Part shown: piece by piece, positions 24,710 to 33,042 of the stretch
Layout: every line of letters begins with the position of its first letter
Position numbering within the stretch: the first letter of the stretch is position 1
Source of the DNA: [Clostridium] aminophilum
GTDB taxonomy: Bacteria; Bacillota; Clostridia; Lachnospirales; Lachnospiraceae
NCBI RefSeq assembly: GCF_900101295.1
Contig: NZ_FOIL01000021.1
Location: forward strand, 1-48,904
Direction of reading: 5' to 3'
DNA: 48,904 bases
Program-made: the position numbers and the translations under genes
The notes under the pieces: model-generated
What the model saw: the letters and a program-made list of their open reading frames with translations, nothing else
Databases searched by the model: none
What the model was told of the DNA's origin: nothing

Positions 24710-25489
24710 TTACCACTGAAACACCGCAAGACGGTTATTGATGTTTTTCCCAATGATGGCAAAGATCTTCGCGCGGATCGAATACTTCTTCATCTCATCA
24801 TTATAACTTGTCTCGGAGATCAGCTGCATTCTCGGCTCCAGTTCCAGATATTCCGCCCCCGAATCGGTTCCCCAGCCAAAGGTCGCGTTAGTGTGCCGCA
24901 CCGCGTCATGGTTTTTCCCGTGCTTTTCCAGAAACTTTGAGTGGAGTTCCGCGAGAAGATAGCCATGTTCAAAGGAATCGCAGAGCATATGAAGGCAGGT
25001 ATTCACCTGATCCTTTCGAAAATACTCCAGCACGCCCTCCATGACAATGATATTCATCATCCGCTTTGGAAGATTTTTGGTCCATTCCGCTTCCAGCGCG
25101 CTTCCCTCCAGCATACGGCAGCGCTCCCGGTCCTGGTATACTTTTCTTCGCTTTTTGATCTGATCCGGAAGATCCACGTCAAACCAGAGAATTTTCCCGT
25201 TGTCCACCTGCGAAAACTTATCGTCAAATCCGCAGCCCAGATTAATGCATAGCGCATCCGGATATTCTGCGATCAGCCTTTTTAATTCATTCCGAAAAAG
25301 GATCGTTCTTGCCACGACCCCTTCGTGAGACAAAAACGGATCATATTTACTCACATCCACCCCCAGCGTATCGATGATCTCCTTGGCCTTCCGGTCAATA
25401 ATACGCGGATTCGGTCTTTTCGTTTCACTTGCCTTGATTGCCAGCGGGATCAGCGCGGTTTCTTCGACATCTCCGAAAGTAAGTTCCAT
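24710..25489 (-). CDS. LCMT/TcmP-like SAM-dependent O-methyltransferase
   Basis: 259 aa class I methyltransferase of the leucine carboxyl methyltransferase (PPM1/LCMT) family. Seen: R-x-x-L-F-R-N-E-like helix, CINLGCGFDDKF as the SAM motif with family spacing, WFDVDLPDQI, EGSALEAEW and VMEGVLEYF. Substrate unknown; bacterial members often methylate small acids or polyketides. ATG 25489 follows AAGGAGG. Several inverted repeats precede it, one of which matches a motif near the Crp/Fnr gene. It is a single-gene unit with its own terminator. Confidence 0.85.
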   Translation of the reverse strand: MELTFGDVEETALIPLAIKASETKRPNPRIIDRKAKEIIDTLGVDVSKYDPFLSHEGVVARTILFRNELKRLIAEYPDALCINLGCGFDDKFSQVDNGKILWFDVDLPDQIKKRRKVYQDRERCRMLEGSALEAEWTKNLPKRMMNIIVMEGVLEYFRKDQVNTCLHMLCDSFEHGYLLAELHSKFLEKHGKNHDAVRHTNATFGWGTDSGAEYLELEPRMQLISETSYNDEMKKYSIRAKIFAIIGKNINNRLAVFQW

Positions 25490-25506
25490 CGCAGCCTCCT
25501 TATCCT

Positions 25507-25582
25507 ATCTGATGTATCAGATTTCAAAGTGGACGTTTCCGTCCAATTAAGTGTTCCGGCTTTTATGTTAGTCTCATCTAAC
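25507..25582 (-). promoter_or_regulatory. Cluster of three inverted repeats upstream of the methyltransferase
   Basis: ATCTGATGTATCAGAT (25507-25522, perfect), TGGACGTTTCCGTCCA (25530-25545, 6-bp stem with 4-nt loop) and GTTAGTCTCATCTAAC (25567-25582, GTTAG/CTAAC arms). The third shares TTAG-T-T-ATCTAA with sites near the Crp/Fnr gene and is a candidate operator for it. Confidence 0.5.
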
Positions 25583-25632
25583 CGTTGATACTATCACGAA
25601 ATCATCGCCTTGTCCAATACAAAGATAAAAAT

Positions 25633-25662
25633 GCGGAGGCAGCCCATGGAAGCTGTCTCCGC
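25633..25662 (-). terminator. Terminator after the TIM-barrel gene
   Basis: GCGGAGGCAGC / GCTGTCTCCGC stem with one mismatch, followed on the minus strand by ATTTTTATC. It closes the crp-like/isomerase-like pair. Confidence 0.75.
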
Positions 25663-25720
25663 ATACATTTTAAAATACCCTGATTTCAAAACAGAAACTG
25701 ACACAAACCTTATTCTCCGC

Positions 25721-26620
25721 TCAGTCTTCCAGCATCGCCCATGCGCGGTTCAGGCACCGCTTTGTGTTTGCCAGTACGATATCCTCATCCTCATCGGCCT
25801 TCGGCGCAACCTCCATGGAGAGAAACATTGGCTGTTCCTTCCGGAAGAATCCCTCCTCCTTGAGAACCTTCAGGTAATCATAGAGTTCCTCGACATCGTT
25901 GGCGCTGTGGGGATATCCGAAACGAGGATGATGATCGCCATAATCCTCAGCGTCCGGATCAACGACAGCATTTCCGATGTGGAAATGCGTGATATACGGA
26001 CGGCAGACGCGGATCACATCCGCGGACACCTCATGACAGAGCGGAATATGGGAAAGGTCCACCAGAAGCCCGAAATTCGCATGCTTGATCCGGACATCCG
26101 CCGCAAACCGCGCCGCCAGCGCGGACGGACCGATCAGGGATCCCTTATCGACATCATAGTCAAACACTTCCAGTTCCACGAACATACCTTTTTTCGCCGC
26201 ATAATCGCATACATTGCCTGTCGTCTTTAAAAGCTGCTGATAGGCGGTCTCTTTGGTCTCTTCCTTCCACTTTCCGGATAGGAACGCAATTCCCTTCGAT
26301 CCGAGATACTCCGCCTCGTCGATGGCGCGAAAAAGCGCCTCTTCCGCCTTTTTTCGTTCCCCCTCATCGGTATCGTTCGGATTGAGCTTCGGCCCGAGCA
26401 GGTTCGGCATCGCACCGTAGCCCACCGAAAGATGGGAAGCCTCCAGAATCTTCTGAAGCTTTGCCCGCTCCGCCTCGTCCGGGCACTGTGTCACTTCAAT
26501 CGCGTCAAAATAGTCGTCTTTGGCGATCTTCATCGCTCCGGTCACAAAATCGGTTCTCGGATAGCTCATCCAGAGGAGTGTTCCGACTTTAAAGTATTTA
26601 TGAATGGATTCTCTCATCAT
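25721..26620 (-). CDS. Sugar phosphate isomerase/epimerase-like TIM-barrel protein
   Basis: 299 aa of the xylose isomerase-like/AP endonuclease 2 fold. Seen: FVELEVFDYD, FGLLVDLSHIPLCHE, ITHFHIGNAVVDP and FLSMEVAP at the places where this fold keeps its metal-binding Glu, Asp and His. Cytosolic; substrate unknown. Two adjacent ATGs (26620, 26617) follow GGGAGACAC; either may be used. It lies 70 bp downstream of the Crp/Fnr gene in the same direction, with a -10-like TATAAT in between, so it may be co-transcribed or have its own promoter. Confidence 0.85.
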   Translation of the reverse strand: MMRESIHKYFKVGTLLWMSYPRTDFVTGAMKIAKDDYFDAIEVTQCPDEAERAKLQKILEASHLSVGYGAMPNLLGPKLNPNDTDEGERKKAEEALFRAIDEAEYLGSKGIAFLSGKWKEETKETAYQQLLKTTGNVCDYAAKKGMFVELEVFDYDVDKGSLIGPSALAARFAADVRIKHANFGLLVDLSHIPLCHEVSADVIRVCRPYITHFHIGNAVVDPDAEDYGDHHPRFGYPHSANDVEELYDYLKVLKEEGFFRKEQPMFLSMEVAPKADEDEDIVLANTKRCLNRAWAMLED

Positions 26621-26690
26621 GTGTCTCCCAATTTTCGAATTTCAACATTCTTTTTTCGAGACCATTATATACCTTTTATTCCGATACACT

Positions 26691-27389
26691 TCACCCTGAT
26701 AATTTGTCAAGATCACATCCGGTGTTTGTTCCGCAAACGGTGTTCTCCAGTATCTCCCGTTTCAGCAACGTAATCTGCCGCCCTTTGATCCGGATTATCC
26801 CCTTCTCCCTCAGTTCCGCCAGTTCCCGGTACAGCGCCGCCCGGCTGATGCCGAGACTCTTGGCCCAGATTTCCTTCGAGTCCTTCAGCACAACCGTCTC
26901 ACCGCTGCTGCCGGTCGCGTTGAGCAGAAGATACCGGATCACCTTCCCCCGGCAGGACTGCATTGCCAGATTTTCCGTCCTCTGTAGGAGAAATGCAATC
27001 TTATCGTTGCACAGACGCAGATACCGGGTCATCAGCTCCCCGTTACTCATCAGAAGGTGCCGGAACTCTTCCTTCGGCACAAACACCACATCACAGTCGC
27101 TCCGGCATTTCAGTATCGTTTCCCGGTCATAGGAGGAGAACAGATTGCAGATTCCGAACAGATCGCCGGCCTGCAGCTTTGACAGCCGCACCTCCGTGTC
27201 ATCCGGAAGAACCGAGTACACGTCCATTGATCCGGATAAAATAATGCCGACATGCTCCCTCCCTGAATCCACCTCATTCGCGATCGAGTTTTTTCGGATC
27301 CGGCGGTAAACGAAGTGCAGGTCTTCGATCGAAATGCCGCGGAACAACGGCACTGCGGCCATTTGTTTTTTTATTTCAGTTTTCGTCAT
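26691..27389 (-). CDS. Crp/Fnr family transcriptional regulator
   Basis: 232 aa. N-terminal cyclic-nucleotide-like domain (VPLFRGISIEDL, GIILSGSMDVY, LQAGDLFGI) and a C-terminal winged helix (DSKEIWAKSLGISRAALYRELAELREKGII). It has scattered Cys but no clear Fnr-type N-terminal Cys cluster, so the effector is unknown. The ribosome site is poorly placed (AGGAG about 18 nt upstream). Divergent from the GTPase/ABC/SBP-like operon across a 412-bp gap, which suggests it controls that operon and perhaps itself. Confidence 0.92.
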   Translation of the reverse strand: MTKTEIKKQMAAVPLFRGISIEDLHFVYRRIRKNSIANEVDSGREHVGIILSGSMDVYSVLPDDTEVRLSKLQAGDLFGICNLFSSYDRETILKCRSDCDVVFVPKEEFRHLLMSNGELMTRYLRLCNDKIAFLLQRTENLAMQSCRGKVIRYLLLNATGSSGETVVLKDSKEIWAKSLGISRAALYRELAELREKGIIRIKGRQITLLKREILENTVCGTNTGCDLDKLSG

Positions 27390-27481
27390 GGCAAACGCTC
27401 AAAACAACTCCTCTCAAAAAGACAGTTATTTTAATCTAATCAATGTTTGTTTTAGTTTACCACACATTCCCGCGCTAATGA

Positions 27482-27604
27482 TAGTTTTATCTAATTTCAG
27501 AAATATATGACTAACTTCTATCCTCTTGTTTCATTCTCTCTTCCCGATATTTATTGAAAAACCTTGATCTTTAGCCCGATATTATTTAGTTAGTCTTATC
27601 TTTT
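27482..27604. promoter_or_regulatory. Two operator-like sites between the Crp/Fnr gene and the GTPase operon
   Basis: TAGTTTTATCTAAT (27482-27495) and GTTAGTCTTATCT (27589-27601) share TAGTYTYATCT with the inverted repeat GTTAGTCTCATCTAAC upstream of the methyltransferase. The dyad form TTAG-N6-CTAA would suit a Crp/Fnr dimer. The regulator-site pairing is inference. Confidence 0.45.
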
Positions 27605-27690
27605 TTTGCAGAATGTCTCATGTTGGACAGTTTTATTCAGCTAATCCGTATTATAACTGGTTCCGTTCTCCCCTAAAAAACAGCCAAACC

Positions 27691-27749
27691 GCACCGGCTT
27701 TCGCTCACTGGCTCTTTCACTCACAGGCCGAACGAAGAGCGAACGGTGC
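27691..27749 (+). promoter_or_regulatory. Long hairpin in the leader of the GTPase operon
   Basis: GCACCGgctTTCGCTC pairs with GAGCGAACGGTGC (13 bp with a small bulge), enclosing a loop with further GC pairs. It starts 111 nt upstream of the GTPase ATG and has no U-run. A 62-codon ORF (27613-27801) crosses it but lacks a ribosome site. Confidence 0.5.
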
Positions 27750-27801
27750 TCAACGTTTTAATGAATACCTCATATCATTTGCAGAAAGAAGGATAGGCTA
27801 A

Positions 27802-28506
27802 ATGAACCGAATGATCATGATTTTAGGCGCAGCTTCGGTGGGAAAGACCTCCGTGATCCGGTGGCTGGTCCCATATCTGAAAGAAAACCGGATCAAACCA
27901 TGTCTTTGCAAGATCGACTGTCTGTACACCAACGACTCCGAAACGTATCGGAATCTGAATGTCCCCTATGTGGTAGGACTGAGCGGCGATATCTGCCCGG
28001 ATCATTTTCTGGTCTCCAATCTCTGCGAATTATGGGACTGGAAAGAGAAACAGCAATGTGACAGCCTGATCATCGAAACAGCCGGACTCTGCAGCCGGTG
28101 TTGTCCCGCAACCGAGCACACTCTGAGTGTCTGCGTTCTGGATGCGACCGCCAGCACCCATTCCGCAAAAAAACTCGGTCCGATGGTCACACTGTCCGAC
28201 TTCATTGTCCTCACCAAAATCGATATGGTCTCACAGGCGGAACGGGAGATTCTCATCCATTCCCTTTCTCAGCTCAATCAGGGCGCAAAAATCTTCCCCG
28301 TCGACGGTCTCGTCGGCTACGGAGTGGAATCGCTGGGACACGCAATTCTTTCCGCGCCGCCGGTGGACGTCTATGACGGCGACATGCTCCGCCACACCAT
28401 GCCCAGCGGTGTCTGCTCCTACTGCATCGGCGAAAAACGGGTCGGAAGCGCATTTCAGCAGGGCGTGGTCGGAAAGATACATTTTGAAAGCGGGGTGTCA
28501 TCATGA
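27802..28506 (+). CDS. G3E-like (HypB/CobW-type) GTPase with Cys motifs
   Basis: 234 aa P-loop GTPase. Seen: G1 GAASVGKTS (9-17), a G3-like ETAGLC (92-97), G4 TKID (138-141). Two Cys motifs stand out: CSRCC (97-101), directly after the G3 motif, and CSYC (205-208) near the C-terminus. Together with the HypB/UreG/CobW-type layout they suggest metal handling, for example metal insertion into an enzyme. Ribosome site AGAAGGATAGG lies about 10 nt upstream. It is the first gene of a three-gene operon; its stop overlaps the next ATG (ATGA). The specific client is unknown. Confidence 0.8.
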   Translation: MNRMIMILGAASVGKTSVIRWLVPYLKENRIKPCLCKIDCLYTNDSETYRNLNVPYVVGLSGDICPDHFLVSNLCELWDWKEKQQCDSLIIETAGLCSRCCPATEHTLSVCVLDATASTHSAKKLGPMVTLSDFIVLTKIDMVSQAEREILIHSLSQLNQGAKIFPVDGLVGYGVESLGHAILSAPPVDVYDGDMLRHTMPSGVCSYCIGEKRVGSAFQQGVVGKIHFESGVSS

Positions 28507-29252
28507 TTCATCAGATTCGTATACTTCCGGGCGCAGACAAAAACGGAAAACCGGAAAACTATTCCGAAATCGATCTGAAATCAGGCGAGCTTTACACTAT
28601 TGTCGGCAATACCGGTTCCGGAAAAAGCCGATTGATCAAGGATCTGGAACAGTTTGTCCAACAGGACTCCGTTTCGCAGCGGACGATTCTTCTGGACGGC
28701 CGGCTTCCGTCTCCGGAAGAGAGGCTGACCATCAGCCGGAATCTCATCGCCCATCTCGGTCAGAACATGCGGTTTGTTCTCGACAAAACAGTGGAGGAAT
28801 TCCTGAAACTGCACGCCGAGTGCCGGGATATCCCGAATCCGGACATCGACGGCATCCTCGAGGTTGCCAACGGGATCACACCGGAACCGGTCACCCGAAC
28901 CATGAATCTGAACACGCTCAGCGGCGGTCAGAGCCGGGCGCTGATGATCGCAGATATCTCCTGTATCTGCGACAGCCCGGTCGTCCTCATCGATGAGATC
29001 GAAAACGCCGGAATCGATAAGACAAAAGCACTGCAGCTTTTACTGAACCGTCAAAAACTTGTCCTTATCGTCACCCATGATCTTCACACCGCACTGATGT
29101 CGCAGAAACGAATCATTATGGAAAATGGCGGAGTTAAGGCGATTGCCATCCGAACGCCGGATGAAGAGGCTCTTTATCACGAACTGGAAAAATCTTATCA
29201 GAAAAGAAGAAAACTGCAGAATGCCATGCGGGAAGGGAGATCACTGTTATGA
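28503..29252 (+). CDS. ABC-type ATPase without a partner permease
   Basis: 249 aa. Seen: Walker A GNTGSGKS (35-42), signature LSGGQS (139-144), Walker B VVLIDE (160-165), H-loop VTHD. No permease gene is in the operon and no membrane segment in the protein. A C-terminal extension (about 215-249: EEALYHELEKSYQKRRKLQNAMREG) is basic and helical. It resembles transporter ATPases but may act in the cytosol, as ABC ATPases do in some cofactor-activation complexes. It is coupled by ATGA overlaps to both neighbours. Confidence 0.8.
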   Translation: MIHQIRILPGADKNGKPENYSEIDLKSGELYTIVGNTGSGKSRLIKDLEQFVQQDSVSQRTILLDGRLPSPEERLTISRNLIAHLGQNMRFVLDKTVEEFLKLHAECRDIPNPDIDGILEVANGITPEPVTRTMNLNTLSGGQSRALMIADISCICDSPVVLIDEIENAGIDKTKALQLLLNRQKLVLIVTHDLHTALMSQKRIIMENGGVKAIAIRTPDEEALYHELEKSYQKRRKLQNAMREGRSLL

Positions 29253-30208
29253 AGAAAGTCGTCATGTACTGGAGCAATATCTGCGTCCTTCACAAATTTG
29301 AGCGGGATCACATCGAAACCATCCGTCAGGAACTTCTGTCTCTTGGGATCGATCTTCAGACCGAATACTTCGGTCTCGGTTATCCGACGCGTATGAGTGA
29401 GGCCATGCTGGACCCGGCAAAGCCTCTTCCGGACATCATCATTTCCACCGATCTGGAGGTCTTTGAAAACAGGGAGCTCTATGAATCCTATTCCCGGGAT
29501 CTCTATGAGATCGGGACATGGTTTCCGAAAAAAAAGAAGGAGAACTACCGCTCTCTCTACGGAGATCCGCACCTTCTTCCCTTTATCGCCATCCCGATGA
29601 TGCTCTACTCCAGGGATTCTTCCTGGCATGATACCTCTCTGGCAGATCTTGTAAACTCCCGAATTGCCTTCGGCGGCATCAACAACTCTGCGGCAAAATG
29701 CATTTTCAAATATCTGTGGGCGCAGTTCGGAAAGAAAACAGCATCCGATTTTCTGGAGCGGTGCGATCTCTATGACATGCCGATTCAGGGAATGCATGCG
29801 GTGAAAACCGGTTCCGCAGAAGCGTCCCTCGTTCCATCCATCTACGCACTCCGCGCCGATATGATCCATGAGTTTGCCTATCCTCTGTCCGACGGATGCA
29901 TTGTCCTCCCGTCTTTTGCCGCAGTGCGGAACAGCATTGATGAAGAGACCGCCCGAACCATCCTGTTCCGTCTCCTCTCCCCGTCTTTCTGCAATTTCTT
30001 TGTCTCAAACGGGGATCTGATCTCCTGCATCGAAGGAACATCCGAATGCCATTCCGGTGCCATCGCCGATGCTCAATACCTCTATCCAAATGAGGATTGG
30101 TTCCGCCGTGTGCGACCGGCGGAATTCTACGAAAGCTATTGCCGGATCCTGCCGACTGCGGTGGATTATTCCAAAGCACCGCGTAACCATCCGCGTGCGG
30201 AAGAATGA
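29249..30208 (+). CDS. Cytosolic substrate-binding-protein-like protein, unknown function
   Basis: 319 aa with a periplasmic-binding-protein-like pattern (PDIIISTDLEVFENRELYE, SLADLVNSRIAFGGINNSAAKCIFKYLW, VKTGSAEASLVPSIYAL) similar to iron or anion ABC binding proteins. It starts MKKVVMYWSNICVLHKF without signal peptide or lipobox, so it should stay in the cytosol. Cys and His (NIC, HKFERDH, CDLYDM) could contact a metal. It is the last gene of the operon, coupled to the ATPase by an ATGA overlap. Ligand unknown; a bound metal or cofactor is one possibility. Confidence 0.7.
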   Translation: MKKVVMYWSNICVLHKFERDHIETIRQELLSLGIDLQTEYFGLGYPTRMSEAMLDPAKPLPDIIISTDLEVFENRELYESYSRDLYEIGTWFPKKKKENYRSLYGDPHLLPFIAIPMMLYSRDSSWHDTSLADLVNSRIAFGGINNSAAKCIFKYLWAQFGKKTASDFLERCDLYDMPIQGMHAVKTGSAEASLVPSIYALRADMIHEFAYPLSDGCIVLPSFAAVRNSIDEETARTILFRLLSPSFCNFFVSNGDLISCIEGTSECHSGAIADAQYLYPNEDWFRRVRPAEFYESYCRILPTAVDYSKAPRNHPRAEE

Positions 30209-30300
30209 TGCGCTGACCGCATAGAAAAATCTTTTCTGATCCGTTTTTTCTCATCCCTGATGTCGGATGAACATTTACTTATGGCAAACCCGAAAAAGAA

Positions 30301-30437
30301 CAAAGTCCGCTTGCGGACTTTGCGCGCCGCCGCTGGTCACCGTTAGGTGACAGCTTCCTTACAGCGGCGTGCGCATCCTCGCGGGGCGTTTTTGTTTCAT
30401 AGGGAATTTCGGAGAAATCCCCTATGAAACAAAAACG
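30301..30437. repeat. Composite palindromic repeat element
   Basis: Three inverted repeats in a row. (1) CAAAGTCC gcttgc GGACTTTG (30301-30322). (2) CGCCGCTG (30328-30335) pairing with CAGCGGCG (30362-30369) around an inner GTCACC-GTTA-GGTGAC (30336-30351). (3) A near-perfect 24-bp stem, CGTTTTTGTTTCATAGGG to CCCTATGAAACAAAAACG, with a 3-nt tip (30387-30437). It lies between convergent genes and contains no ORF. It resembles a dispersed non-coding palindromic element (REP/MITE-like). Confidence 0.65.
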
Positions 30438-30440
30438 AAT

Positions 30441-30468
30441 GACCGACAGATGTCTCCATCTGCCGGTC
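30441..30468 (-). terminator. Terminator of the alanine symporter gene
   Basis: GACCGACAGATG tctc CATCTGCCGGTC, a 12-bp stem with one mismatch and a 4-nt loop; on the minus strand it is followed by ATTCGTTTTTG. It lies 50 bp after the symporter stop. Confidence 0.7.
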
Positions 30469-30519
30469 AAAATTATTGGTTTTTCAATTCTCAAATCCTA
30501 TGTTTCGTTTCGGCATGGT

Positions 30520-31929
30520 TCACTTCCAGCATTCCACCTCGTCGTCCCGAAGTCCGACTTCTGTTGCGACAAACTGCGGATCCAGTCCCGCCTTCTTCTG
30601 ACGGACATAATCGCGATAGGTTTTTACCGCAACATTGCTCAGCATCGTGCAGGCCACAAGGTTGATCAGGCACATACCGCCCATGGTGATATCTGCGACA
30701 TCCCACGCTGCTGCCATCGGGATGATCGCGCCCACAAAGATTACGAGAACCGCAAACGCGCGGAAAAGATTCATAAATGTCTTTGACGGAAGCTTCTTGT
30801 TGTTCAGATAAGCAAGACCATTCTCACAGTAATAGATATTTCCGATCAGCGTGGTAAACGAGAACAGAATCATCGCTACGGTGATGAAAATCGGACCAAA
30901 CGCACCGAGCGCGGACGCGATGGAAGCCTGAACCCATTCAGCGCCTGCCAGCTCCGGAGTCGGAGCCACGCCGGAAGCGAGGCACATCAGAACCGTCGCA
31001 TTGCAGAGAATAATGGTATCAATATAGATGGACAGCATCTGTACCAGACCCTGCTTTGCCGGGTGCGATACCGTTGCAGCCGCAGCCGCGTTCGGGGCTG
31101 CGCCGACGCCGGCCTCATTGGAGTAGAGGCCTCTCTTCACGCCGTACATCAGGCAGGAACCGGCAAATCCGCTGAAGATTGCCCTGAAATTGAATGCATC
31201 CTCAAAGATCACACCAAAAACGTGCGGAAGCTCGGTGACATTCATCAGAAGAACAATCAGCGCAACTACAACGTATGCAACGCCCATCACCGGAACCAGA
31301 ATGCCGGCGGTCTTCTCGATCCGCTTTCCGCCGCCCATGATGCAGACAGCAACCAATGCCGCCATGATCACACCGATAATTGCCGGCGTAACGCCTTCCT
31401 GATAGAAGCTGTATGTGGAAAATGTCGACTGCACATTATAGGAGCACAGAAGATTGAATCCAAACGAATACGTCAGCAGAAGGAACACGGCAAATGTCAT
31501 CGCCAGACCTTTGTTGTGAAGCGCGCCCTCGATATAGTAGGCCGGACCGCCGTAAAAGGATCCGTCCGGTTTTCTGCGCTTATACACCTGAGCCAGTGTA
31601 CACTCGGTGAACGATGATGCACAGCCAAGCAGCGCGAGCACCGTCATCCAGAACGCCGCGCCCGGACCGCCGAGACAGATCGCGGTGGAAACGCCGATGA
31701 TGTTTCCGGTTCCGACACAGGAAGCCGTCGAGATCATCAGTGCCTGAAACGGTGAAGCACCATTTTCATCTGCCGGCGTTGTCTTCAGAATGTGAATTCC
31801 TTCTCCGAGCATCCGGATCTGTACGAATCCCATGCGGATACTGAAATACAGACCTGCCGCAGCCATCACGATCACCAGTACGGGATAGTACAGAAAACTA
31901 TCCACAGCATCAAGAATTTGCATAATCAT
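30520..31929 (-). CDS. Sodium:alanine/glycine symporter (AGCS family)
   Basis: Membrane symporter importing alanine or glycine with Na+. Seen: about 11 hydrophobic segments, GLYFSIRMGFVQIRM near the start, STASCVGTGNIIGVSTAI, GGPAYYIEGAL, SNEAGVGAAPNAAAAA (the AGCS signature) and ENGLAYL. Earlier in-frame ATGs at 31992 and 31950 are less likely; the ATG at 31929 has GGGGGA 9 nt upstream and begins like family members, giving 469 aa. The C-terminus is a soluble tail ending in DDEVECWK. Confidence 0.93.
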   Translation of the reverse strand: MIMQILDAVDSFLYYPVLVIVMAAAGLYFSIRMGFVQIRMLGEGIHILKTTPADENGASPFQALMISTASCVGTGNIIGVSTAICLGGPGAAFWMTVLALLGCASSFTECTLAQVYKRRKPDGSFYGGPAYYIEGALHNKGLAMTFAVFLLLTYSFGFNLLCSYNVQSTFSTYSFYQEGVTPAIIGVIMAALVAVCIMGGGKRIEKTAGILVPVMGVAYVVVALIVLLMNVTELPHVFGVIFEDAFNFRAIFSGFAGSCLMYGVKRGLYSNEAGVGAAPNAAAAATVSHPAKQGLVQMLSIYIDTIILCNATVLMCLASGVAPTPELAGAEWVQASIASALGAFGPIFITVAMILFSFTTLIGNIYYCENGLAYLNNKKLPSKTFMNLFRAFAVLVIFVGAIIPMAAAWDVADITMGGMCLINLVACTMLSNVAVKTYRDYVRQKKAGLDPQFVATEVGLRDDEVECWK

Positions 31930-32097
31930 ACACACTAATCCCCCATTCATCTTGATAAAATGATATGCACTTTGCACGAAAAATCTTATCATGAACCAGA
32001 AAAATGCGGTAATGTGTAATACAGATAAGCGTTATCTCAGATTCAAATAGCGAGGGGTATACGGCACACTTCTGCCTCATCTTCGTCAAAAGACCTG

Positions 32098-32928
32098 TTA
32101 CAGTTCTTTTAATCGAACCCCATTCTCATCTTTCCAATCAAGATTCCCATTGGACGTACGTCCCATTACGACTGCAGACGCCGCAGAAGGAGCATTGAAT
32201 TCATAATCCTTCTGAAATACTCTGTTCTGGATCGTTCCATCCATCTCCAGTTTTTTCCTTAGCTTAAAGTAGGATTTTCCCCTGGTTTCAAACGACGGGG
32301 TTGTACTTTCCGAAACGAGAGAACCTTTCAGCACTGTAATCCCATTCACACTGATGAATCCCGTTGCGTGTGCACCGGATCCTTTGCAATACAGATACTT
32401 TGTATCATCCACTGCCTTTGGCATCGCTGTAAGAACATTATATCCAAGTGTCGCAATCAGAATCCGGATATTCTCGATAAATTCTTCCATTGTGGCAATC
32501 TGTGATTCTTTCATAACCGTTTTACTATACGTATTTTTTGTAAGAACTTTATAACGATCACATTCACAAGCCATCTTTACCAGACGGTCTTCCAGATAAC
32601 GTATCAGTGCTTTGTTTAAGTCTCTCCCGACAAAAACAACTGCCGTATTCCAATAGTACTCTTCCTTGTCGGTCTGATAATCTCTGAGATGCTGTTTCAA
32701 TCGATCCAAAACACTCTCGGCTTCTCCAATGTATACGGCGTCATCCCCATCTTCTTTTTTACAGAATAGAAAATAAACACCGGCTCCCCGTATATCATCT
32801 CTTTCGCAGTCCTGCACTTCTGTACGAGGAATCTTAATGGCCTTTCCATTCCAGTTTGATAACTCTGCTGTAATAAGACTGTCTGCCGTCCCGTTTACAA
32901 GAAATAGTTCAATCGTTTTCCCGTACAT
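32098..32928 (-). CDS. GIY-YIG nuclease domain protein with C-terminal DUF4357
   Basis: 276 aa. GIY-YIG motif at about 49-75 (GAGVYFLF..AVYIGEAESVLDRLKQH) with the catalytic-type Arg, then a helical middle, a beta-rich segment and a C-terminal DUF4357 region (GRTSNGNLDWKDENGVRLKEL). Such proteins are common next to restriction systems and are presumed nucleases, but their role is not settled. It is the last gene of the defence island. The 115-bp gap before it holds no clear promoter. Confidence 0.85.
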   Translation of the reverse strand: MYGKTIELFLVNGTADSLITAELSNWNGKAIKIPRTEVQDCERDDIRGAGVYFLFCKKEDGDDAVYIGEAESVLDRLKQHLRDYQTDKEEYYWNTAVVFVGRDLNKALIRYLEDRLVKMACECDRYKVLTKNTYSKTVMKESQIATMEEFIENIRILIATLGYNVLTAMPKAVDDTKYLYCKGSGAHATGFISVNGITVLKGSLVSESTTPSFETRGKSYFKLRKKLEMDGTIQNRVFQKDYEFNAPSAASAVVMGRTSNGNLDWKDENGVRLKEL

Positions 32929-33042
32929 AATCGTAACTTCCCCTGCTCTTCAACAATCATCGACTCTATCATGATTCATTCCAATCGAAATTAAAATGAA
33001 TTATCTCCGAATCCTTCATCGGCGCAATAACTCAATTTGTAA

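Noticed and set aside
27613-27801. 62-codon ORF ending directly before the GTPase ATG
   Set aside because: No ribosome site, no recognisable protein pattern, and it crosses the leader hairpin; more likely chance coding in a leader.
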